Origin: CAYMUL01 sp964393605
GTDB taxonomy: Bacteria; Bacteroidota; Ignavibacteria; Ignavibacteriales; Ignavibacteriaceae
Assembly: GCA_964393605.1 (NCBI GenBank)
Contig: CAYMUL010000001.1
Span: 124,001-188,000, forward strand
DNA: 64,000 bases
Direction: 5' to 3'
Below the pieces are notes generated by a model. The model searched no databases, was not told where the DNA came from, and saw nothing but the letters and a program-made list of their open reading frames with translations. Made by a program: the position numbers and the translations under genes. Each line of letters begins with the position of its first letter. The stretch's first letter is position 1. Of the stretch, positions 1-9,329 are shown one piece after another.

Positions 1-48
1 TTTGGGAGAGAATCGGTAACGGTAAAAAGGCGATTAACGAGTAATTTA

Positions 49-591
49 TTAAGCAGTTTTTGCGGATTGATTCGCTATACCATCATACTTCCATTCCCAA
101 ATAAAGCCGTCTTCAGGAAAATAGATTTCATCTATTTTTACAAAACCAATTTTAGATAGCACTTTAGTTGAGGCATTTGCTTCAGGCAAAGTGTGCGCCA
201 TTACGGTTTTTACACGTGGATCGGTGAAGGCATTATCAATCAGTGCTTGCGCTGTTTCGGTTGCAAGCCCTCTGTTTCTATATTCTTTAATTATTTCATA
301 ACCGATTTCCACTATACCCTGAGGACCAGGTTTTCCTTTATAACCACACGTACCGATCAACTTATTTTCTTCTTTAAGAATGACGAAATACGCCCACCAA
401 TTTTTTTCTGCACTATCCGATAAAATTTTTGTAAGAGAAAATTTCATTTCATCAATTCCAAATTCACTCCAAATCGGCGGGACGGTTACTTTTAAAATTT
501 TTTCCAAATAACTATTGCCGTCAACAGCCGCTTCAAGCAGATGAATATTACCTGAAATTATTTTCAATCTTTTTGTGTTTAATGTTTTCAA
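49..591 (-). CDS. GNAT family N-acetyltransferase (RimJ/RimL type)
   Basis: Predicted acetyl-CoA-dependent N-acetyltransferase of 180 residues, the usual size of a single GNAT domain. The start reads TkRLkIIsg, typical of the RimJ/RimL/YdaF group. The acetyl-CoA pyrophosphate loop is RNRGLA at residues 105-110, preceded by the beta-4 strand VEIGYEI, and the C-terminal strand carries NxxSxKVLxKIGF. The substrate (protein N-terminus, antibiotic or small amine) cannot be read from sequence. The start codon is TTG, only one base after the stop of the upstream hydrolase, so the two are probably translated as one operon; no ATG lies close enough to be a better start. Family is clear, function open. 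Confidence 0.85.
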   Translation of the reverse strand: MKTLNTKRLKIISGNIHLLEAAVDGNSYLEKILKVTVPPIWSEFGIDEMKFSLTKILSDSAEKNWWAYFVILKEENKLIGTCGYKGKPGPQGIVEIGYEIIKEYRNRGLATETAQALIDNAFTDPRVKTVMAHTLPEANASTKVLSKIGFVKIDEIYFPEDGFIWEWKYDGIANQSAKTA

Positions 592-592
592 T

Positions 593-2020
593 TTATTTCT
601 TCACATTTTTATTTAACCAATTACCGATTGCTTCAAGTGCATCGGGAGAAATCGTTTCTTCAATCTTAGCATATTCCATAGTAGAACCGGTTTCACACTT
701 TTGCATTAAGTGATTTAAACTTTTTAATTCTATTGATGTAATATTTTTCTTATTTGTCTTTTTAAGAAATTCATTTAATGCTCTTAAGTTAGGGATTGCC
801 GGGACTTGCAAATCTTTTTCGCCGAATAACATTAACACAGGCACTTCAACCTTGTTTAATGCGGTTAAGGGATTGAGTTCTAAAAATCTTTTCATCCAGG
901 GAGAGAATAACATTTTCATGCTACGTTCTAAATCAACAGAATCCATCTCAAGAAATTTTTTCTTTTCCGCCGGAAGTTGAGATAAAAAATTATTATAAGT
1001 TTCCATTAATTGATCGCGCAGGAGAATTGTATCTTCAATTGTTGCGGCAAGTTCGAAAATAATTTTGTTGAACTGAAGTAAAATTTCTTGTTTCTCTTTA
1101 TCATAATTCATAACGCTATCGAGTGCGGCAATCTGAATCGGCAGCAACTCTTTGCCGGCAATCGTTGGTCCCGCAATTGATACAACGAAAGCTACTTCCT
1201 TCATTTGCGAGGCGGCAAGCGGACCGATGATCCCTCCTTCGCTGTGTCCCATTATACCAATTTTATTCGCATCGACATCTTTACGCGATGAAAGATATTT
1301 TACTGCCGCAATACAATCTTTTGTAAATCCATCTGTCGTAGTTCCGCTAAATTTTCCGCCCGATTTCCCAACCCCTCTTTCATCATAACGAAGAACAACA
1401 AATCCTTGACGTGCTAAATAATCTCCTTGGACTAAAAGTGTTTTGTGTGCGAATACCAAGCCATCTCTTTCCTGCGCACCCGAACCGGAGATGACAACGA
1501 CTGCGGGAAATTTCTTTCCTTCTTTTGGAATGAAGAGTGAACCGCTCAATGAAAAATTTTCTTCTTCGTTATTGAATGTTACTTCTTCAACATTGTAAGG
1601 AAAAGGTTCTTTCGGCTCTTGCGGTCTGTTGGGACCTTTCGATTCCGATTTTGATTTTCGAAGAACCAACGGAATTGTCATTCCTCCCTGTTCAAACGAA
1701 CCGACGATTTTTAAACTATCCGCAAAGAATTTTCCGTTGTACACTGCGCCGAGATTTTTTAATTCAAATCTAAATTTATCACCGGTAAGCGAAACTAAAT
1801 CCGCAGGCAATCCAAATGCGCCCTGATCCGGGCTATCAAGTTTTCCTTTCAATACTGTATCCTCTTCGGAAATGTGAATTACAATCTTCAAAGAAAAACC
1901 TTCGATGTTCAAAGTGCCATCCCATGTTCCGATTAGTTTTTCTTTTTCTTGAGCATTTGCAAAACCGCAAATCACGAGTAGCAGAGTTATAATCTTGTTT
2001 CTAAAAAATCTATTTATCAT
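593..2020 (-). CDS. secreted alpha/beta hydrolase (serine hydrolase)
   Basis: Exported alpha/beta hydrolase of 475 residues. An N-terminal signal peptide (residues 1-23, ending GFANAQ) is followed by a beta-rich domain of about 110 residues (GTWDGTL...) often found before this hydrolase type, then the catalytic domain from about residue 140. Visible motifs are the oxyanion region GSGAQERDG, the nucleophile elbow GHSEGG with Ser260, a late acid in LFGEKDLQVP and a C-terminal His in LKSLNHLMQ. This is the dienelactone-hydrolase/S9-like group that cleaves esters or peptides; the substrate is unknown. It lies one base upstream of the GNAT gene. Starts at ATG. Confidence 0.88.
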   Translation of the reverse strand: MINRFFRNKIITLLLVICGFANAQEKEKLIGTWDGTLNIEGFSLKIVIHISEEDTVLKGKLDSPDQGAFGLPADLVSLTGDKFRFELKNLGAVYNGKFFADSLKIVGSFEQGGMTIPLVLRKSKSESKGPNRPQEPKEPFPYNVEEVTFNNEEENFSLSGSLFIPKEGKKFPAVVVISGSGAQERDGLVFAHKTLLVQGDYLARQGFVVLRYDERGVGKSGGKFSGTTTDGFTKDCIAAVKYLSSRKDVDANKIGIMGHSEGGIIGPLAASQMKEVAFVVSIAGPTIAGKELLPIQIAALDSVMNYDKEKQEILLQFNKIIFELAATIEDTILLRDQLMETYNNFLSQLPAEKKKFLEMDSVDLERSMKMLFSPWMKRFLELNPLTALNKVEVPVLMLFGEKDLQVPAIPNLRALNEFLKKTNKKNITSIELKSLNHLMQKCETGSTMEYAKIEETISPDALEAIGNWLNKNVKK

Positions 2021-2074
2021 TAATTAATCTTTCGTTTCAAAATTTGTGAATCATGAATGGGCAAAAATTGAAAA

Positions 2075-3196
2075 TTATTTTTTGATAACAAACTCATCTA
2101 TCAAATTAATTTCATCTTTCATCACATTTGTTTTTCCTTCGAGCGGAAACCCGCCGAATGTTTGCACAACAACCTCATCTTCCCGAACATCAAAAATCAG
2201 ATACTCGAAGGCGCGAAGCCCAAAAAAATCTTTCGATGCCTGTGCGTTGTCGCCCGATCCATGCGGATAATTTAATGCTTGATAATAGGGAACGGATTGT
2301 TCGAAAGTCGTTTCGAATCCCGGCATTGTTGAATCACGTTTTTCGCCATAAACAGGATTAAAAAGATAAAGCGGTGCGCCACTACTTCCCACAATTACTT
2401 GATGAATGCCTTCCACAGATTGTCTTGCGTAAAGATGTTCGTGCCCGCAAATATATGCAGTAACATTATTTTCTTTTAAGATTCTCCAAAACTCATTGCG
2501 TTGATTAAGATACCAGAGCCGCGTAGAATCAAGCGGAAATTTCAAATCGCGCCCGAGGTTTGGAAGGGCATCGCGCAAATGTCCACCCACAGGAAAAGCA
2601 GGTTCGTGGCTCGTTAAAAAAATCCATTTGATGCCTCTGCTTCGCGCAGATTTCAAATCACTCTCAAGCCAATCCAGATGCTTTACATAATGCCAATCTC
2701 TCCTGTCATCAGTTGTATCATCGGGATTTCCGTAATACCATCTGTCACTCGTAAAAAAAACAAAGTGGGCGGAGTTGTAATCGAATGAATATGTCAATCC
2801 TTTTTCATCATCGGGACCATTCATAAAAACATTCGGAAAAAGTTCTTTAAAATTTTTTTCATCATCACGATGTTGAACTTCATGATTCCCGACGGTGAGC
2901 CAAAGTTTCGGCCAGATCATATTCGGGTTATCAAAGATTGGTTTCATCACACTTTTCCAATGAATCAATTCGCTTTTCGTTTTAAGCGGATCATATCGAT
3001 TTCCGTTCACAAGATCACCCGCAAAGAGGAGAAACTTTGCGTCGGGGTGAGATGAGATAAGATGATTAATTAGTGCTGATAAAATTGGTGTATTCACACC
3101 ATTATCGGAGCCGCGGCTATCGGACATAGCGGCAAACTTGAACGGTTGCGCAATTGTCTGTGCGCAAAATAGTAGTAATAGCAATGCGCTTTTCAT
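2075..3196 (-). CDS. secreted calcineurin-like metallophosphoesterase
   Basis: Exported metallophosphoesterase of 373 residues. The signal peptide (1-17, LLLLLFCAQTIAQ) is followed directly by the metal-binding blocks of the purple-acid-phosphatase-like superfamily: DSR at 26-28 (Arg replaces the usual His), GD at 60-61, GNHE at 103-106, then SHEP near 196 and GHEH near 254. It should hydrolyse phosphomono- or diesters outside the cytoplasm with a dinuclear metal centre. No sorting domain is present, so it is probably periplasmic. It lies 54 bases upstream of the alpha/beta hydrolase on the same strand and may share its transcript. Substrate unknown. Confidence 0.88.
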   Translation of the reverse strand: MKSALLLLLFCAQTIAQPFKFAAMSDSRGSDNGVNTPILSALINHLISSHPDAKFLLFAGDLVNGNRYDPLKTKSELIHWKSVMKPIFDNPNMIWPKLWLTVGNHEVQHRDDEKNFKELFPNVFMNGPDDEKGLTYSFDYNSAHFVFFTSDRWYYGNPDDTTDDRRDWHYVKHLDWLESDLKSARSRGIKWIFLTSHEPAFPVGGHLRDALPNLGRDLKFPLDSTRLWYLNQRNEFWRILKENNVTAYICGHEHLYARQSVEGIHQVIVGSSGAPLYLFNPVYGEKRDSTMPGFETTFEQSVPYYQALNYPHGSGDNAQASKDFFGLRAFEYLIFDVREDEVVVQTFGGFPLEGKTNVMKDEINLIDEFVIKK

Positions 3197-3349
3197 TTGT
3201 TCAGATTTTTTTCTTTAATTTTTTATTGTCATTTGTCTGAAGTGCAAATTGTATCAATTATTGTTTTTATGCAAGCAAACGAGCTTGTTTTTTTTGTGAA
3301 TTTTTCCACGCAGACGTCGATTGCATTCAAAAGTACGATGAGGAGAAAT

Positions 3350-3460
3350 TAAATAATTAGTTCACCTTACGCAAAATGATGATAACTCGTAAAGCGATTC
3401 CTTGAATCCCCAATAGTCGAAACAGAGTTTCGACTTACTAAACTGCGTAACGTGAATTAT
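3350..3460. repeat. MITE-like inverted-repeat element
   Basis: The 457-base gap between the divergent phosphoesterase and nifJ genes contains no gene. It holds a nested inverted repeat. The outer arms are ttcaccttacgca (3361-3373) and tgcgtaacgtgaa (3444-3456), complementary at 12 of 13 positions. Inside them is a perfect 9-bp hairpin, agtcgaaac (3415-3423) and gtttcgact (3427-3435), with a 3-base loop. Size, terminal inverted repeats and position fit a miniature non-autonomous element, but I could not identify a parent transposase or a clear target duplication. Confidence 0.45.
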
Positions 3461-3653
3461 TAAATTTTTTTAATCCATATAAAATTTTTCATTCTTAAAA
3501 ACAAGAACCTTGCATAATCCATTCTTCATCTTTATAATTGAACAGAGCTTAAAATAGAAATTTGAGTTAAAAAAATAATTTTTTGATTTGGTACAATTTT
3601 TGGCTTCATTAACTAATTCAGGGGAGAATATTTTTAAATTTAACGGAAGTATC

Positions 3654-6600
3654 ATGAACAGAGAAAAAGTAACTATTGATGGAAATGAAGCTGCGGCGTA
3701 CGTTGCGTTTCATACTAATGAAGTAATAGCAATTTATCCAATCACCCCCTCATCGCCGATGGGAGAATGGTGCGATGCCTGGGCGGCAGAAAACAAATTA
3801 AACTTATGGGGAGATGTCCCGATCGTAAGCGAATTACAAAGTGAAGGCGGTGCTTCCGGCAGTGTGCATGGCGCATTACAAGCGGGTGCACTCACTACAA
3901 CTTTCACTGCTTCGCAAGGTTTGTTATTAATGATTCCCAACATGTTCAAGATTGCCGGAGAATTAACTTCGACTGTTTTTCATGTATCGGCAAGATCAAT
4001 TGCGGCGCAAGCATTATCAATCTTCGGCGACCATAGCGATGTTATGGCAACACGCTCAACAGGGTTCGCGTTACTTTGTTCAAACTCTGTGCAAGAAGTT
4101 CAAGACTTTGCACTTATATCGCAAGCCGCCACACTTGAAGCGCGCGTTCCGTTTATTCACTTCTTCGATGGCTTTAGAACTTCGCACGAGGTTGTAAAAA
4201 TTGAACAGCTAACTCAAGATGATATGCGCAAAATGATGAATGACAATCTTATTCTCGAACACAGAAAGCGCGGGCTCACTCCCGATAATCCTGTTTTGCG
4301 CGGCACTGCACAAAATCCCGATGTTTATTTTCAGGGAAGAGAAACAGTAAATCCATTTTATATTAAGTGTCCTTCAATTGTTCAAAACCAGATGGATGAG
4401 TTTGCAAAACTGACGGGAAGACAATACAAACTTTTTGATTACGTCGGTGCGAAAGATGCAGAACGAATAATAATCTTGATGGGTTCTGGTGCAGAAGCCG
4501 CCGAAGAAACCGTCAACTATTTATTTAGTAAAGAAGAGAAAGTCGGAATTGTAAAAGTAAGATTGTACAGACCATTTTCGATTGATCATTTAATTGAAGC
4601 ACTTCCGAAGACAACAAAAGCAATTGCTGTGCTTGATAGAACGAAAGAACCGGGCTCTCCGGGCGAACCGCTTTATCTCGATGTTGTAAATGCTCTTTCC
4701 GAAAAATTTGTTGATGGAGAACTTCCCTTCAACTATCCGAAAATTATTGGAGGTAGATATGGTTTATCAAGTAAAGAATTTACACCTGCGATGGTCATTT
4801 CTCTTTTTAACGAATTGAAAAAAGCAAAACCGAAAAATCATTTCACTCTTGGAATTCTTGACGATGTTACAAACACAAGTTTAGATTTCGATCCAAACTT
4901 TTCAATAGAACTGCCCGAAACATTCAGAGGAAAGTTTTATGGTCTCGGTGCTGATGGTACTGTCGGCGCAAATAAAAACTCAATTAAAATTATTGGCGAA
5001 GGAACTGATTATTTCGCTCAAGGATATTTTGTTTATGATTCAAAAAAATCCGGTTCAACAACTGTTTCCCATTTACGTTTCGGGCCGAAGGAAATCAAAT
5101 CAACATATCTTATTTCAAAAACAAACTTCATAGCTTGTCATCAGCAAGTCTTTCTTGAAAAGATGGATATGTTAAAAGATGCGGAAGAAGGAGCGACATT
5201 CCTTCTAAACACAAAAGCTACGGCAGATGAAGCATGGGATACGCTTCCCGAAGTAACGCAAAAATATTTAATCGAACGCAAAATGAAATTCTTTGTAATT
5301 GATGCTTATAAAGTAGCCGAACAAGTCGGGCTTGGCGGTAGAATTAATTCTATCATGCAAACTTGTTTCTTTGCGATTTCAAAAATCTTTGCAAAAGAAG
5401 AAGCTATTCAACTAATTAAAAATGCAATCAAAAAAACTTACGGTGCTAAAGGTGATAAGATTGTACAGATGAATTGGGATGCCGTTGATCGTACAATTGA
5501 ATTTCTGCATGAAGTAAAAATTCCCGAAAAAATTACAAGCAACTTAGCGTTACAACCTCCAATTGTTGGCGATGCGCCCGATTTCGTTAAAGAAGTTACT
5601 GCAAGAATTATTTCAGGCGATGGCGATAATCTCCCTGTCAGCAAAATGCCGATTGACGGAACATATCCACTTGCAACAGCAAAGTATGAAAAAAGAAATA
5701 TAGCTCTCGATGTTCCTGTTTGGGATACCGAGTGGTGTATTCAATGCAACAAGTGTGTTATCGTTTGTCCGCATGCAACAATTCGTTCTAAAATTTTTGA
5801 TGAGAAGGAATTAAAAAACGTTCCTTCAACATTTAAAACTATGCCGTTCAAATCGAAAGAGTATGGCGAAAATTTGCTTTACGCATTGCAAGTTGCCGTT
5901 GAAGACTGCACCGGTTGCGGCATCTGCGTTGATGTTTGTCCCGCAAAGAACAAAAAAGAAACTCGCTTCAAAGCAATTAACATGGAAGAACAAATGCCGT
6001 TGCGCGAAATGGAAAGAGAAAATTGGAGTTACTTCTTAACTCTTCCTGACGTTGACAGAAAAATTGTTCGAAGTAATTTGGTAAAAGATTCTCAATTTCT
6101 CGAACCGTTGTTTGAATTTTCCGGTGCGTGTTCGGGTTGCGGCGAAACGCCTTATGTAAAATTGGCTACGCAGTTGTTCGGCGATCGTATGTTGGTTGCT
6201 AACGCGACAGGTTGCTCTTCAATTTACGGTGGAAATTTACCAACAACTCCATGGGCAATTAATAAAGATGGAAGAGGTCCTTCTTGGGCAAATTCTTTAT
6301 TTGAAGATAACGCCGAGTTTGGTTTCGGTATGCGTCTCGCGGTTGATAAACATAACTCACAAGCAAAAAATCTTTTAAAGAAACTTGCCGAACAAATTGG
6401 TCAATCGCTTGTCGATGATCTTCTAAACGCAGATCAAAAAGATGAAGCGGGAATTTATGAGCAGCGTGAGCGCGTTGAAATTCTTAAACAAAAATTGAAT
6501 GAAGAAAAATTCAAAAACAATTCGAGCGCAATTCATCTTTTAAGTCTTGCAGATTATCTCGTAAAAAAATCAGTTTGGATAATGGGAGGCGACGGCTGGG

Positions 6601-7262
6601 CTTACGATATTGGTTACGGAGGATTAGATCACGTTCTCGCTTCCGGTGCGAATGTGAATATACTTGTGCTCGATACAGAAGTTTATTCTAACACAGGCGG
6701 GCAGGCTTCCAAATCAACTCCGCGCGGAGCTGTTGCAAAATTTGCCGCCGCAGGAAAATCCGCCGCAAAGAAAGATCTCGGTTTAATGGCGATGACTTAC
6801 GGAAATGTGTATGTTGCAAAAATTGCAATGGGTGCGAATGATGCGCATACTTTAAAAGTATTTCTCGAAGCCGAAGCGTATGAAGGTCCTTCGTTAATCA
6901 TTGCATACAGCCATTGCATCGCACACGGAATAAATATCGGTACGGCAATGAAAAATCAAAAAGCCGCTGCCGATTCCGGTTACTGGCAATTGTATCGCTA
7001 CAATCCTGATTTGATTGAAGCGGGTGAAAATCCTTTCAAGCTGGATTCTAAAGGATTGAAAATTCCATTACAAGATTATGCGTACATGGAAACACGCTAC
7101 AAAATGTTGACGAAATCTCATCCCGAAAGCGCGAAGGAATTAATGAAGCAAGCGCAAGAAGATGTTACGCGAAGATGGAAGTATTATGAATATCTGAACA
7201 GCATGCCCGCGCCAGAAAAGAAAAAAACAGAAATCGCTTCCACCATTGAAGTTGAAAAATAA
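3654..7262 (+). CDS. nifJ: pyruvate:ferredoxin (flavodoxin) oxidoreductase
   Basis: Homodimeric PFOR of 1,202 residues when started at the ATG at 3654 (MNREKVTIDGNEAAAY, the family's normal N-terminus). The reading frame opens 66 bases earlier, but that extension does not resemble the family. It oxidises pyruvate with CoA to acetyl-CoA, CO2 and reduced ferredoxin or flavodoxin. Domain order: pyruvate/TPP N-terminal domain (IYPITPSSPMGE), domains II-III, two [4Fe-4S] motifs (CIQCNKC from Cys695, CTGCGIC from Cys752), the cluster-A cysteines CSGCGE from Cys826, and the TPP-binding GGDGWAYDIGYGG around residue 980 with YSNTGGQ after it. All expected blocks are intact. The next gene follows after 11 bases. 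Confidence 0.97.
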   Translation: MNREKVTIDGNEAAAYVAFHTNEVIAIYPITPSSPMGEWCDAWAAENKLNLWGDVPIVSELQSEGGASGSVHGALQAGALTTTFTASQGLLLMIPNMFKIAGELTSTVFHVSARSIAAQALSIFGDHSDVMATRSTGFALLCSNSVQEVQDFALISQAATLEARVPFIHFFDGFRTSHEVVKIEQLTQDDMRKMMNDNLILEHRKRGLTPDNPVLRGTAQNPDVYFQGRETVNPFYIKCPSIVQNQMDEFAKLTGRQYKLFDYVGAKDAERIIILMGSGAEAAEETVNYLFSKEEKVGIVKVRLYRPFSIDHLIEALPKTTKAIAVLDRTKEPGSPGEPLYLDVVNALSEKFVDGELPFNYPKIIGGRYGLSSKEFTPAMVISLFNELKKAKPKNHFTLGILDDVTNTSLDFDPNFSIELPETFRGKFYGLGADGTVGANKNSIKIIGEGTDYFAQGYFVYDSKKSGSTTVSHLRFGPKEIKSTYLISKTNFIACHQQVFLEKMDMLKDAEEGATFLLNTKATADEAWDTLPEVTQKYLIERKMKFFVIDAYKVAEQVGLGGRINSIMQTCFFAISKIFAKEEAIQLIKNAIKKTYGAKGDKIVQMNWDAVDRTIEFLHEVKIPEKITSNLALQPPIVGDAPDFVKEVTARIISGDGDNLPVSKMPIDGTYPLATAKYEKRNIALDVPVWDTEWCIQCNKCVIVCPHATIRSKIFDEKELKNVPSTFKTMPFKSKEYGENLLYALQVAVEDCTGCGICVDVCPAKNKKETRFKAINMEEQMPLREMERENWSYFLTLPDVDRKIVRSNLVKDSQFLEPLFEFSGACSGCGETPYVKLATQLFGDRMLVANATGCSSIYGGNLPTTPWAINKDGRGPSWANSLFEDNAEFGFGMRLAVDKHNSQAKNLLKKLAEQIGQSLVDDLLNADQKDEAGIYEQRERVEILKQKLNEEKFKNNSSAIHLLSLADYLVKKSVWIMGGDGWAYDIGYGGLDHVLASGANVNILVLDTEVYSNTGGQASKSTPRGAVAKFAAAGKSAAKKDLGLMAMTYGNVYVAKIAMGANDAHTLKVFLEAEAYEGPSLIIAYSHCIAHGINIGTAMKNQKAAADSGYWQLYRYNPDLIEAGENPFKLDSKGLKIPLQDYAYMETRYKMLTKSHPESAKELMKQAQEDVTRRWKYYEYLNSMPAPEKKKTEIASTIEVEK

Positions 7263-7273
7263 GGAATACAAAT

Positions 7274-8263
7274 ATGGATATTAGAGTAAATTATCTCGGA
7301 CTTGAATTAAACAGCCCTATCGTTCCTTCAGCAGGTCCATTAACGCAACACGTTGACAACATAAAAAAAATGGAAGAAGCCGGCGCCGGTGCAGTTGTGA
7401 TACATTCTTTATTCGAAGAACAAATTGAACATGAAGCACTCGAACTTCATCATCACACAACTTTTTATGCCGATAGTTATGCAGAAGCAACAACATATTT
7501 CCCGGAGACAAGCAGTTTCAAACTCGGTCCCGATGAATATCTCGAACACATCCGCAGAGCAAAAGAAGAAGTTAAAATTCCCGTCATCGCAAGTTTAAAC
7601 GGAAAATCTTTGGGCGGGTGGATTGATTATGCAAAAAAAATTCAGGAAGCCGGCGCGGATGCACTTGAATTAAATATTTATTTGATGGCAACCGACTTGA
7701 CAAAAACTGGTTCAGAGATCGATAAGATTTATGTCGATATTGTTCGCGAAGTAAAAAAAAATATTCAAATCCCCATTGCAGTAAAATTGGGTCCATTCTT
7801 CAGTTCACTTTCGTGGATGGCAGAGCAACTAACATCTGCCGGCGCAAACGGATTGGTTTTGTTCAACAGATTTTATCAACCCGATATTGATCTTGAATCA
7901 TTGGAAGTGGTTCCGAATGCACTCCTATCAACGCCAATGGCAATGCGGCTTCCGTTGAGGTGGATTGCAATTCTTTACAACAGAATCAACGCCGACCTTG
8001 CAGCAACTAGCGGCGTAACAACCGAAAAAGATGTTTTGAAAATGATAATGGCAGGTGCAAAAGTTACTCAAATGCTTTCTTGTTTATTAAAGTTCGGTAT
8101 CGGACACATTGGTGATGTAATTACGAAAATGAAATACTGGATGGAAGTCAATGAGTACGATTCGCTCGACTCGATGCGCGGAAGTATGAGTTATATGAAT
8201 TACTCCGACCCTGCAAAGTTTGAGCGTGCGAATTACATGAAAGTGCTTCACTCTTACAAATAA
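7274..8263 (+). CDS. dihydroorotate dehydrogenase-like FMN protein
   Basis: A 329-residue TIM-barrel protein of the dihydroorotate dehydrogenase-like family. It begins DIRVNYLGLELNSPIVPSAGPL as these flavoproteins do, and has the strand motifs VIASLNGKSLGGW, ALELNIYL, IAVKLGPFF and GLVLFNRF. The late FMN-phosphate region is AGAKVTQMLSCLLKFG. Its position 11 bases after nifJ suggests cotranscription and perhaps a redox link, since true pyrimidine pyrD genes are not usually placed there. It may not be the pyrimidine enzyme; the electron partner is unknown. No convincing terminator is visible after it. Confidence 0.85.
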   Translation: MDIRVNYLGLELNSPIVPSAGPLTQHVDNIKKMEEAGAGAVVIHSLFEEQIEHEALELHHHTTFYADSYAEATTYFPETSSFKLGPDEYLEHIRRAKEEVKIPVIASLNGKSLGGWIDYAKKIQEAGADALELNIYLMATDLTKTGSEIDKIYVDIVREVKKNIQIPIAVKLGPFFSSLSWMAEQLTSAGANGLVLFNRFYQPDIDLESLEVVPNALLSTPMAMRLPLRWIAILYNRINADLAATSGVTTEKDVLKMIMAGAKVTQMLSCLLKFGIGHIGDVITKMKYWMEVNEYDSLDSMRGSMSYMNYSDPAKFERANYMKVLHSYK

Positions 8264-8640
8264 ATTTTTCCGCCGTTCCTTCGGAGTTAGGGGAGATGTT
8301 TCTTCGGAAATATTTCTGCCGGAGGGGCGGGGGGTTTAAAGATAAAGATAAAGATTAAGAGAAAGACGAGTGCAATTAAAAATTACAAATTAAAAATGAA
8401 TAGTTTTGAATTGTGAATTGAAAATGGAGAATTGAAAATTTATTTAGAGCTTAGTGTTTCTTAGTGCCCTGAGTGTCTTAGTGGTATAACTTCCTTCTTC
8501 ACCACTGGGATGAATAAGAAGAAGATTAAGAATAAGATAAAGAGAAAGACTTTTCCATCGGAACGATAAAAATGAATTTCCCATTGCGTCTTGGCGTCTT
8601 TGCGGTTAAAAAAGAAATTGATAGCACACAGATATCAAAA
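8264..8640. repeat. composite intergenic repeat region
   Basis: No gene. From 8341 the DNA is a chain of blocks seen elsewhere in the window: GATAAA-type hexamers (8341-8368), the attaaaaattacaaattaaa block, gaattg runs, then the cttagtgtttcttagtgccc arm followed by ttccttcttcaccac and another hexamer run (8511-8545). It ends with a gcgtcttggcgtctttgcggtt segment. The stretch 8446-8600 closely matches 30553-30690, including the odd segment agaaagacttttccatcgg, so the two are copies of one composite element. Confidence 0.75.
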
Positions 8641-8683
8641 ACCAAATGCGAAAAGGCGTGCGGGTTGTAGCACTGGTTATAAG
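8641..8683 (-). other. attC-like site, R''-L'' half only
   Basis: On the minus strand, directly after the higA stop, this reads TTATAAC, then an L''-like segment, then CACGCCTTTTCGCATTTGG. The same order (GTATAAC ... GACGCCGTTTTCGCATTTGG) is found after the neighbouring gene at 9530-9571. The matching right half with a GTTATAC box is missing; the sequence runs instead into the repeat block at 8640 and below. I read it as the truncated attC of the higBA cassette. Inferred from two sequences only. Confidence 0.4.
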
Positions 8684-8696
8684 TATTTTTACTTTG

Positions 8697-8972
8697 TTAA
8701 ACTACTTCTATTCTTATTCTTCTTCCTAATGTTCTTGCATAACGACCAAGTGTTGATAGCTTAATATCTTCAGAATGATTTTCTATTCTTGATATAACTG
8801 ATTTTTTTGTCTTCAGCTTACTTGCTAATTCTTCTTGTGTTAATCCAGACTTTTCTCGTAACTCTTTTAACAAAACACCTATCTTCAAATTTTGATAACC
8901 AATGTCATAATTCTCTGCAAACTCAGCATCTTCTTTTTTTCTCTGTGCAACATATTTTTTCAAATCACTCAT
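8697..8972 (-). CDS. higA: XRE-family antitoxin, HigA type
   Basis: A 91-residue helix-turn-helix protein, the probable antitoxin that neutralises the upstream HigB-like toxin and represses the operon. The HTH_3 domain spans about 29-82: LKELREKSGLTQEELASKLKTKKSVISRIEN, with the recognition helix at TKKSVISRIE. The short N-terminal arm (DLKKYVAQRKKEDAEFAENYD) is typical of HigA partners of Gp49-like toxins. Its ATG overlaps the toxin's 3' end by 8 bases. Toxin-first order is the HigBA arrangement. A symbol is given for type only; RelB/HipB-like names are possible. Confidence 0.85.
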   Translation of the reverse strand: MSDLKKYVAQRKKEDAEFAENYDIGYQNLKIGVLLKELREKSGLTQEELASKLKTKKSVISRIENHSEDIKLSTLGRYARTLGRRIRIEVV

Positions 8973-9321
8973 TTATATTTTTCCTTTCGTAATAGTTTCT
9001 TTTTCTTTCTTCTGCAATTTTAATTTCATTCAATGGGGTCTTTTGAGTTTTCTTTGTAAATCCATTTGTTATCATAAAATTACCGTTTGGTTCAAAAAAA
9101 CCTAATAATCTAAAAATATCTCCGGAATAAATTATTCTAATTTCCCAGATACCATCAGTGCCAATTAATTTTTTGAAATATTGTTTAGGAACAATGGAAG
9201 TATCTTCAAATAGTTCCAAAACCCAGGTAATTTTTTTAGTTTGTTTTCCGGTAAGAGAATCAAGGAATTCTTTTGCCGGATATTTTCCGGATTCTGTTTG
9301 ATAAAAATTTACTTCTCGCAT
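8965..9321 (-). CDS. higB: RelE/HigB-type mRNA interferase toxin (Gp49-like)
   Basis: A 118-residue protein of the phage-derived Gp49-like/HigB family in the RelE superfamily, which cleaves mRNA on the ribosome. Typical blocks are visible: KEFLDSLTGKQTKKITWVLEL, then a WEIRI strand, a RLLGFF strand, and the C-terminal NGFTKKTQKTPLNEIKIAEERKRNY with the basic and tyrosine residues expected at the active surface. Stop overlaps the antitoxin start. A palindrome sits 9 bases upstream of the start. The pair lies between two attC-like sites, as many toxin-antitoxin cassettes of sedentary chromosomal integrons do. Confidence 0.87.
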   Translation of the reverse strand: MREVNFYQTESGKYPAKEFLDSLTGKQTKKITWVLELFEDTSIVPKQYFKKLIGTDGIWEIRIIYSGDIFRLLGFFEPNGNFMITNGFTKKTQKTPLNEIKIAEERKRNYYERKNINE

Positions 9322-9329
9322 ATCGCGAA

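Noticed and set aside
3588..3653. N-terminal extension of NifJ
   Set aside because: The extra 22 residues do not resemble the family; the ATG at 3654 gives the usual start.
8264..8340. Terminator after the dihydroorotate-dehydrogenase-like gene
   Set aside because: GC-rich text with cttcgg motifs is present but I could not draw a stable stem followed by T residues.
8484..8490. A GTATAAC box at the right distance to complete the second attC-like site
   Set aside because: It lies in the common repeat text gtggtttaacttcc and differs from the other copies by one base, so it is more likely a chance change in the repeat than an R' box.
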